Below, in pieces: positions 8,071 through 12,123 of a stretch of DNA of 12,123 bases. The notes below the pieces were generated by a model that saw only the letters and a list, made by a program, of their open reading frames with translations, was not told where the DNA came from and did no database searches. The position numbers were made by a program, and so were the translations under genes. Origin of the DNA: GCA-2716945 sp964342835 (GTDB lineage Bacteria; Pseudomonadota; Gammaproteobacteria; GCA-002705445; GCA-002716945); assembly GCA_964342835.1 (NCBI GenBank), contig CAYFGJ010000029.1, positions 1 to 12,123 on the forward strand. Reading direction: 5' to 3'. Positions within the stretch are counted from its first letter, which is position 1. Every line of letters begins with the position of its first letter.

Positions 8071-9031
8071 GATATATAGTTCTAGAAATTTTTCTAAATA
8101 TTCTATAAATAATAGATATAGAATAGCTAATCCACCAATTAATTGTTTTAAAATAATCAGTAACGTTATAATTATTATTTGATGAGATAGAGTCTATTAT
8201 TCTACCAGAATTATTATTAGTTTCTTTTATCATCAGTTCACCATCTTTGCTAGTATATAAATCTAAATTATTATCAAATAATTTTTTAAGTTCCTTTCCT
8301 AACCCATTTAGAAATGACTGATCATAATATGAGCTGTTGGGTAAATTCCAAGGTTTGTGTGGATATCCAGCAGGATGAAAACATAGAAGGATAACAGTAC
8401 TATTATCATTATCATTGTCACTCTGTTTCATACCGTGGAGAGTTTTATTGAAAAAGAAAAGTATGTCACCTTTTTTACCGGTTGCAGGTATAAGGTTTTT
8501 TGTAAAAAATTTAATGTTAATTGACTCAAATTTAGATGCAAATTTAAATGGAAGTAAATGTGTTTTTTTATAAAATACTGTGGTTGGATTAGTTGCAGAA
8601 ATATCATTTAAGAAAATTGAAATTGAAAATTGATAATCGGCATCTGTGTGTAAGCCTACATATGATGATTTATGAGTAGCATTTCTTAATCCGCACGAGT
8701 ACAGTTTGTAACCATCTCCCAATACCTTATTTAGTATATCTTTGATTTCATTCTTTAATAAAAATTTATTTAGTATATTGTCTACTTCTTTGGAAATTCC
8801 TGCAAGATGTCTTACTTTTGTATTGTAATTCGTTTGAATTGTCTCAGAAATATTATATTTCTTGAAATTATTATTATTAAATTTTAATTCAATGTCCTTT
8901 TTATCATTTAATAATATTTTTTTACACTCTTCAGTTAAAATTTTAATATCATTCTCTGATAAGATATTAGTTTCAACTGAAAAACCAGTTCGTTTGATTT
9001 TATCTAATGTATTTTCTACTGTATTCTGCAT
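8063..9031 (-). CDS. PhyH-like (phytanoyl-CoA dioxygenase family) putative oxygenase
   Basis: Probably a non-heme Fe(II)/2-oxoglutarate oxygenase; the substrate is unknown. In the 322 residues the double-stranded beta-helix core is visible. GLHTDADYQFSISIFLND (127-143) supplies the HxD pair H128/D130, then come TTVFYKKTHL and the family-like GDILFFFNKTLHGMK (188-202), which supplies the distal H199. PhyH proteins normally place a 2-oxoglutarate-binding Arg about 11 residues after the distal His. Here that place is Asn/Ser within SDNDNDNSTV, which is odd. The C-terminus (about 296-320) is aromatic and hydrophobic with basic residues (NWWISYSISIIYRIFRKI) and may touch the membrane. There is no Shine-Dalgarno; a promoter -10 lies 6 nt before the ATG. 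It overlaps the following 129-residue gene by 8 bp. Confidence 0.75.
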   Translation of the reverse strand: MQNTVENTLDKIKRTGFSVETNILSENDIKILTEECKKILLNDKKDIELKFNNNNFKKYNISETIQTNYNTKVRHLAGISKEVDNILNKFLLKNEIKDILNKVLGDGYKLYSCGLRNATHKSSYVGLHTDADYQFSISIFLNDISATNPTTVFYKKTHLLPFKFASKFESINIKFFTKNLIPATGKKGDILFFFNKTLHGMKQSDNDNDNSTVILLCFHPAGYPHKPWNLPNSSYYDQSFLNGLGKELKKLFDNNLDLYTSKDGELMIKETNNNSGRIIDSISSNNNYNVTDYFKTINWWISYSISIIYRIFRKISRTIYHG

Positions 9032-9037
9032 TAATTA

Positions 9038-9046
9038 ATTATAACA
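9038..9046 (-). promoter_or_regulatory. Extended -10 promoter, possibly giving a leaderless mRNA for the PhyH-like gene
   Basis: The minus strand reads TGT TATAAT (9046-9038), a full extended -10, followed by six bases and then the ATG at 9031. Initiation at the usual distance would fall on the A of the start codon. No -35 match (ATACTG at 9066-9061) and no Shine-Dalgarno are present. A chance match in AT-rich DNA remains possible. Confidence 0.45.
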
Positions 9047-9059
9047 TATAAATTTTTTA

Positions 9060-9701
9060 TCAGTATTGTACTATATCAATATCTATAGCTCTCCATAAAA
9101 ACCAAGATCCTACGGTTTTATAAGGATTCCAAAGTATGCTTTGTTGGATTAAAAAATCTTTTATATTTGAGTCTTCCTCTAAATGATATATTTTTTTTGT
9201 ACTATTTATTAATCCTAAATCACCTAAAGGTAAAATGTTTGGTCTATTAAGTTGAAAAATAAGGTACATATGTGCTGTCCATTCTCCTATTCCATATAAC
9301 CTAGATAATTTTTCTATAATTTTATCATCATCAAGATATATAAAATTATAGATATATGAAGGATTGTTAATATATACTTTTGATAATTCTTTTAAATAAA
9401 TTACTTTTTTTTCTGATAATCCTGCTTTTCTTAAAATTCTATTAGTATTTTGATTAATGCTTATAGGATTAATCGTACCTAATAATGATTTTAATTTATG
9501 AGTAATACTTGCAGCAGCACTAATAGATATTTGTTGTCCTATGATAGCGTTGGCAAGAGTCTGGAAGCTAGTACAAGTTCTTGTTAGATAATCAGATTTT
9601 TTAGTTTTTTTAATAATTTCAAATAATGTAGCATCATTATTTTTTATATGATCTATTGCTTTATTCCAATATTTAGGTTTTTGATTATATTTAAGAGACA
9701 T
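9060..9701 (-). CDS. DNA-3-methyladenine glycosylase, AlkA/HhH-GPD superfamily
   Basis: A base-excision repair enzyme that removes alkylated bases such as 3-methyladenine. The 213-residue product has ANAIIGQQISISAAASITHKL (50-70), typical of this glycosylase group, a helix-hairpin-helix LYGIGEWTA (135-143), and NILPLGDLGL (155-164), where D161 is the expected catalytic aspartate. The closing FLWRA motif also fits. It lacks the N-terminal domain of E. coli AlkA and resembles the shorter Mag1-like forms. The frame extends to an ATG at 9740, but that start and the one at 9716 lie inside or before a terminator hairpin. I therefore choose the ATG at 9701, where the MSLKYN sequence begins. No ribosome site or clear promoter is visible, so expression may depend on terminator read-through. 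Confidence 0.88.
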   Translation of the reverse strand: MSLKYNQKPKYWNKAIDHIKNNDATLFEIIKKTKKSDYLTRTCTSFQTLANAIIGQQISISAAASITHKLKSLLGTINPISINQNTNRILRKAGLSEKKVIYLKELSKVYINNPSYIYNFIYLDDDKIIEKLSRLYGIGEWTAHMYLIFQLNRPNILPLGDLGLINSTKKIYHLEEDSNIKDFLIQQSILWNPYKTVGSWFLWRAIDIDIVQY

Positions 9702-9704
9702 AAT

Positions 9705-9735
9705 AAAAAAGGGCATAAAGTAATTATGCCCTTTT
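9705..9735 (-). terminator. Rho-independent terminator after the DUF2892 gene
   Basis: On the minus strand GGGCATAA (9731-9724) pairs with TTATGCCC (9718-9711) around a 5-nt loop, followed by six U (9710-9705). The flanking A-run can extend the stem by four A-U pairs. It would end the iscR-iscU-DUF2892 transcript just before the glycosylase start. The symmetric A-run also allows some function on the plus strand. Confidence 0.85.
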
Positions 9736-9753
9736 CTCAATTAACAATGTTAA

Positions 9754-9963
9754 TTATTGATTTTTCATTGTGCTTATACCAAATGGTAAATAAAGTGGGC
9801 ACCATCCTAGTGAGCCTGTAAATATAGGTATGATTCCAATAAGTGACCACATACCCCAGCCTAAACCAGGTCCCATTACTACAATTGCTATACCAGCAAC
9901 AATACGTAGTATACGTTCCATACCCCCAATGTTTGTGCACATTGTTTTTGGTGTTGTTCCCAT
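9754..9963 (-). CDS. Small DUF2892 (YgaP-type transmembrane domain) membrane protein
   Basis: A 69-residue inner-membrane protein whose biochemical role is not established. It shows the family signature: NIGGMERILRIVAG (11-24), two hydrophobic segments (about 19-35 and 38-52), and the conserved ending GSLGWCPLYLPFGIST (50-65) with one cysteine (C55). In YgaP this domain follows a rhodanese that handles sulfane sulfur; here the domain stands alone. The start is well supported by AGGAGG (9974-9969), 5 nt before the ATG and the best ribosome site in the window. It lies 61 bp downstream of iscU and is followed by the terminator at 9705-9735, so it probably belongs to the isc transcript. A role near Fe-S or sulfur handling is suggested only by context. 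Confidence 0.88.
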   Translation of the reverse strand: MGTTPKTMCTNIGGMERILRIVAGIAIVVMGPGLGWGMWSLIGIIPIFTGSLGWCPLYLPFGISTMKNQ

Positions 9964-10024
9964 TAGTTCCTCCTATGGTTAACCAATATTATCATGTTAG
10001 TAAATATACAAAAAAATTCAATAG

Positions 10025-10408
10025 TTATTTGTTTGACTTTTTTTTGTAATCATTGATAGCTGCAGTAATAGCATCTTCAGCTAATACAGAACAATGTATT
10101 TTTACGGGTGGTAAAGCAAGTTCTTCGGCAATATCAGAATTTTTTATTAACGATGCTTCTGTTATAGATTTTCCTTTAACCCATTCCGTCAAGAGTGAAC
10201 TAGATGCAATAGCTGATCCACATCCATAAGTTTTAAATTTAGCATCTTCTATTATACCATTATCATCCACTTTAATTTGTAACTTCATTACATCGCCACA
10301 TGCTGGAGCTCCAACCATTCCTGTTCCTACGTTTTCGTCATTCTTATCGAAAGAACCAACATTTCTTGGTTTTTCATAATGATCTAATACTTTCTTACTA
10401 TAAGCCAT
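10025..10408 (-). CDS. iscU: Fe-S cluster assembly scaffold IscU
   Basis: IscU is the cytoplasmic scaffold on which [2Fe-2S] clusters are built from iron and IscS-derived sulfur, then handed to HscA/HscB and target proteins. The 127-residue product has all expected residues: C37 and D39 (GAPACGDVMKLQI), C63 (YGCGSAIASSS), C106 (KIHCSVLAEDA), and the HscA-recognition LPPVK at 99-103. It begins MAYSKKVLDHYEKPRNVG, as in gammaproteobacteria. The ATG directly follows the iscR stop codon, with GGAG 6 nt upstream inside the iscR end. Normally iscS lies between iscR and iscU; here there is no room for it and it is not elsewhere in the window. It must be encoded elsewhere, or another desulfurase serves. 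Confidence 0.97.
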   Translation of the reverse strand: MAYSKKVLDHYEKPRNVGSFDKNDENVGTGMVGAPACGDVMKLQIKVDDNGIIEDAKFKTYGCGSAIASSSLLTEWVKGKSITEASLIKNSDIAEELALPPVKIHCSVLAEDAITAAINDYKKKSNK

Positions 10409-10840
10409 TTATATCTCCGATGTTGATGTTTTTAATTCGTTATTTGATTCATGAACAACATTACCAATATCATCTCTCATCAAACTATCTAATGTAACTG
10501 TATCAAGATATGCATAAAGTTTATCATTGAATTTATTCCATATCATGTCATCTTTGCGTTCTGGATTATTACCAACTACAGACTCATTATGAATAGCTTT
10601 GATAATTTGTGCCACACTTATCTCATGAGGCGATAATGATAATTTATAACCGCCACCAGGTCCTCTTACACCTGAAACTAGGTTACTTTTTCTTAGAAGA
10701 GCAAACAATTGTTCTAAATAAGATAACGATATTCCTTGATATTGAGCAAGTTCTAGTAAAGTCTTTGGTTCTTTCCCGTCGTTCATAGCAATATTTAGCA
10801 TTGCTTTAATTGCATAACTTCCTTTTGCTGATAATTTCAT
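10409..10840 (-). CDS. iscR: IscR-type Rrf2 regulator without cluster-binding cysteines
   Basis: A winged-helix repressor of the Rrf2 family, placed as the iscR regulator of Fe-S assembly. The DNA-binding part is very close to IscR: MKLSAKGSYAIKAML (1-15), QGISLSYLEQLFALLRKSNLV (35-55) and VRGPGGGYKLS (58-68), including E43, which in E. coli governs operator choice. The dimerisation helix follows (about 101-120). The region that in E. coli carries C92, C98, C104 and H107 is shortened to NESVVGNNPERKDDMIW (85-101), and the whole protein has no cysteine. It cannot hold the usual [2Fe-2S] cluster. I chose Met at 10840 rather than 10846: GGAG (10851-10848) is 7 nt from the former and only 1 nt from the latter, and the N-terminus then matches IscR. 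It directly abuts iscU and is probably autoregulated through the operator upstream. Confidence 0.9.
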   Translation of the reverse strand: MKLSAKGSYAIKAMLNIAMNDGKEPKTLLELAQYQGISLSYLEQLFALLRKSNLVSGVRGPGGGYKLSLSPHEISVAQIIKAIHNESVVGNNPERKDDMIWNKFNDKLYAYLDTVTLDSLMRDDIGNVVHESNNELKTSTSEI

Positions 10841-10847
10841 TTCCATT

Positions 10848-10851
10848 CTCC
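10848..10851 (-). promoter_or_regulatory. Shine-Dalgarno site of iscR
   Basis: GGAG on the minus strand lies 7 nt before the ATG at 10840 and only 1 nt before the ATG at 10846. It therefore assigns the start to 10840. Confidence 0.65.
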
Positions 10852-10861
10852 GCTAACTGTT

Positions 10862-10886
10862 ATACCTGATAATAATAGTAAGGTAT
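10862..10886 (-). promoter_or_regulatory. IscR type 1-like operator overlapping the iscR promoter
   Basis: A 25-bp imperfect palindrome with perfect 6-bp outer arms ATACCT and AGGTAT. Compared with the E. coli type 1 IscR consensus (remembered as ATASYYGACT-RWWW-YAGTCRRSTAT), 22 of 25 positions agree on the minus strand. The misses are position 7 (T for G), 16 (T for A) and 17 (A for G). The promoter -10 lies inside it, as expected for repression. Confidence 0.75.
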
Positions 10887-10903
10887 TATTTTCAAGATTT
10901 CAA
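10875..10903 (-). promoter_or_regulatory. Promoter of the iscR-iscU operon
   Basis: TTGAAA (10903-10898), a 17-bp spacer and TACTAT (10880-10875) on the minus strand. Transcription would start near 10868, giving a leader of about 28 nt with the GGAG site. The -10 is buried in the operator at 10862-10886. The remaining spacer up to 10987 shows no strong element. Confidence 0.6.
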
Positions 10904-10987
10904 GCTCTACATAGTAATCATAAATCAAAATCTATAGCTAAAATGAGATTTAGAGATATTGCTAATTAGTGGATTAATTTCTAAAAG

Positions 10988-11404
10988 TTATTGATATATA
11001 AAGGGTTTTTTTATGATAGATTTAAGCCATTTAAAAATACCAAAATTAATTTTAATTTTATTGCTTATGCTATCACCAAATTTCTGGTATTGATTCAAGG
11101 ACTGTACATTTAGTATTTTAGCATCTTTATATAATGTAAATATTAGATGCGGTTTTATATGATATTGCCCATTATGAGCATCATCATTCCAATATTTATA
11201 ATATAATCTAAAAATTGATGTGTATTTGGAATCAGAGAGAGGTTCGTATTGTAAAGTATATTCTCTATGTTTTATTAGTATAGGTTTTTTGTACATAGAT
11301 TTTTCATGCAATAATCTAATAATCATACAATAGTTGATTTCATATAATTGCATTAAATGACTAAAATTTAATAATTTGAATTGAGAATTAGATTGCATAA
11401 TCAT
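10988..11404 (-). CDS. DUF1249 protein, YqiB-like
   Basis: A 138-residue soluble protein of unknown function, of the DUF1249 family represented by E. coli YqiB. The N-terminal LLNFSHLMQLYEINYCMIIRLL (11-32) matches the family opening, in which an LMxLYExNY-like stretch is typical. A beta-rich middle follows (YTLQYEPLSDSKYTSIFRLY; HLIFTLYKDAKILNV), then a basic C-terminus with FGIFKWLKSIIKK. No catalytic motif or membrane segment is apparent. The ATG at 11404 is preceded by AAAGG about 8 nt upstream; Met3 is a weaker alternative. It diverges from infA with overlapping promoters and lies 141 bp upstream of the iscR start on the same strand. No clear terminator separates them, so read-through into iscR-iscU is possible. 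Confidence 0.8.
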   Translation of the reverse strand: MIMQSNSQFKLLNFSHLMQLYEINYCMIIRLLHEKSMYKKPILIKHREYTLQYEPLSDSKYTSIFRLYYKYWNDDAHNGQYHIKPHLIFTLYKDAKILNVQSLNQYQKFGDSISNKIKINFGIFKWLKSIIKKPFIYQ

Positions 11405-11423
11405 ATTCTAGCCTTTCTTTTTT

Positions 11424-11432
11424 TGTTATAAT
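11424..11432 (+). promoter_or_regulatory. Extended -10 promoter of infA
   Basis: TGT TATAAT (11424-11432) is a consensus extended -10, 33 bp before the infA ATG, with transcription expected near 11439. No good -35 is visible (TATTCT at 17 bp spacing). Its -10 shares 11427-11430 with the opposing promoter. Confidence 0.65.
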
Positions 11433-11452
11433 ATCTATTCTTTAATTTACAA
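11425..11452 (-). promoter_or_regulatory. Promoter of the YqiB-like gene
   Basis: On the minus strand TTGTAA (11452-11447), a 16-bp spacer and TATAAC (11430-11425). The start would be near 11418, leaving a leader of about 14 nt that includes AAAGG. It overlaps the infA -10 by four base pairs. Confidence 0.5.
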
Positions 11453-11465
11453 GTAATATTTATTT

Positions 11466-11684
11466 ATGTCAAAACAAGAACAGATTGAAATGCAAGGTAA
11501 GGTAATAGAGACTTTACCTAATACTATGTTTAGAGTTGAACTCGAAAACGGACATGTGGTGACTGCACATATTTCTGGAAAAATCAGGAAACATTATATT
11601 CGTATATTGAAAGGTGATACAGTTATGGTCGCATTAACACCCTACGATTTATCTAAAGGAAGAATAATTTTTAGAGATAAATAA
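11466..11684 (+). CDS. infA: Translation initiation factor IF-1
   Basis: IF-1 binds the A site of the 30S subunit during initiation, together with IF-2 and IF-3. The 72-residue product is the usual length and a single OB fold: IEMQGKVIETLPNTMFRVEL (7-26), NGHVVTAHISGKIRKHYIRI (28-47), LKGDTVMVALTPYDLSKGRI (48-67). The S1-like RNA-binding residues around GKIRKHYIRI are intact. The leader of about 27 nt has no clear Shine-Dalgarno before the ATG. It is one of only two plus-strand genes here. Its TAA ends at 11684 and the icd stop codon starts at 11685 on the other strand, so the two genes meet tail to tail with no spacer. Confidence 0.97.
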   Translation: MSKQEQIEMQGKVIETLPNTMFRVELENGHVVTAHISGKIRKHYIRILKGDTVMVALTPYDLSKGRIIFRDK

Positions 11685-12123
11685 TTACATATTATTTATG
11701 ACAGCGTCACCAAAACCTGATGTACTAACAAGTGTGGCTCCTGGAACTAATTTCATAACTTCTTCTTTAATATCTTCAGTTGTATATTTATCAGATTTTC
11801 TAGTTCTTATTAATCTTTTGCCAGCTCTAGCTCTAGCTAAGTCATATGTAAGTTGTTTTTTTTGGATTGCGCCTGTAATTCCATTTAAAACATTGTCAGC
11901 TGCTTCATTCCAACCAATATGACGTAACATCATTTCACCAGACAAAATGATAGATCCAGGATTAACTCTATTTTTTCCTGCAAATGATTCTGCTGACCCG
12001 TGTGTTGCTTCAAAAATAGCAATACCATCACCCATATTTCCACCTGGAGCAATTCCTATACCTCCAACTTGTGCAGCTAAAGCATCAGAAATATAATCAC
12101 CATTTAAATTAAGTGTTGCAATA
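11685..12123 (-). CDS. icd: NADP-type isocitrate dehydrogenase, C-terminal part (cut by window edge)
   Basis: The last 146 codons of the TCA-cycle enzyme that oxidises isocitrate to 2-oxoglutarate. The frame stays open to the window edge and contains LNGDYISDALAAQVGGIGIAP directly after the edge, FEATHGSAESFAG (the adenine-site ATHG motif), and VNPGSIILSGEMMLRHIGW. The order matches E. coli Icd closely. After TYDLAR it is about 27 residues longer than E. coli: a basic insert (RAGKRLIRTRKSDKYTTEDI and following) precedes LVSTSGFGDAVINNM, which corresponds to the usual C-terminus. An internal ATG at 12035 is not the start, because conserved sequence continues upstream of it. Its stop codon abuts that of infA, leaving no room for a separate terminator. 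Confidence 0.94.
   Translation of the reverse strand, partial: IATLNLNGDYISDALAAQVGGIGIAPGGNMGDGIAIFEATHGSAESFAGKNRVNPGSIILSGEMMLRHIGWNEAADNVLNGITGAIQKKQLTYDLARARAGKRLIRTRKSDKYTTEDIKEEVMKLVPGATLVSTSGFGDAVINNM

Noticed and set aside
9739..9755. Perfect AATTAAC/GTTAATT inverted repeat with a 3-nt spacer at the DUF2892 stop
   Set aside because: It is purely AT-rich, short and next to a strong terminator that already explains the region. It has no match to an operator I know.
9737..9940. Alternative frame rich in Trp and Tyr overlapping the DUF2892 gene
   Set aside because: The frame at 9754-9963 has the family signature and an excellent ribosome site, so the other is a shadow.
10904..10987. 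Search for a terminator between the YqiB-like gene and iscR
   Set aside because: Only a 5-bp AT-rich stem was found with no T-run, so none is called.
11698..11922. Plus-strand frame opposite icd
   Set aside because: It lies antisense to conserved Icd sequence and has no independent support.
1..12123. CRISPR array, insertion sequence, toxin-antitoxin pair or phage genes
   Set aside because: I saw no spaced direct repeats, transposase motifs or phage-type products on either strand. The only unexplained protein is the 129-residue one beside the tmRNA.

Overview
The window is very AT-rich and reads as a sulfur-oxidising gammaproteobacterium, free-living or symbiotic. The evidence is the large single-chain PurL found in beta/gammaproteobacteria, a DUF1249 (YqiB-type) gene, an IscR-type Rrf2 regulator beside iscU, an E. 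coli-like one-piece tmRNA, and SoxB. I do not name a genus. Coding is dense, with many abutting or overlapping genes, and almost everything except the tmRNA and infA lies on the minus strand.

Positions 1-7255 (minus strand, transcribed right to left) hold purL, msrP, msrQ, soxB and the start of glyA. purL, msrP, msrQ and soxB are joined by 0 to 3 bp gaps or an 8 bp overlap, so they are probably one transcript. It mixes purine synthesis, periplasmic methionine-sulfoxide repair (MsrPQ) and thiosulfate oxidation (SoxB). soxB is broken near residue 440 by a frame change in a short AT dinucleotide run, while the rest of the protein stays recognisable in the other frame.

Positions 7256-7671 hold the divergent purL/ssrA spacer, with a good promoter for ssrA, and the tmRNA itself (tag AENKTFALAA, CCA end apparently not encoded). 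Positions 7672-9031 hold two overlapping minus-strand genes abutting the tmRNA 3' end: a PhyH-like putative 2-oxoglutarate/iron oxygenase, possibly on a leaderless mRNA, and an unrecognised 129-residue protein. This is the most accessory-looking part.

Positions 9060-10903 hold a DNA-3-methyladenine glycosylase, an intrinsic terminator, a small DUF2892 membrane protein, iscU and iscR. iscS is not between iscR and iscU. The iscR promoter overlaps a 25-bp near match to the E. coli type 1 IscR operator, yet the encoded IscR has no cysteines and so cannot hold the usual [2Fe-2S] cluster. This operator/regulator mismatch is the most interesting signal in the window.

Positions 10988-12123 hold a YqiB-like gene and infA, diverging from promoters whose -10 elements share four base pairs. 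The 3' part of icd (isocitrate dehydrogenase) follows, with its stop codon directly abutting that of infA. No CRISPR array, insertion sequence, tRNA gene or evident new defence system was seen.
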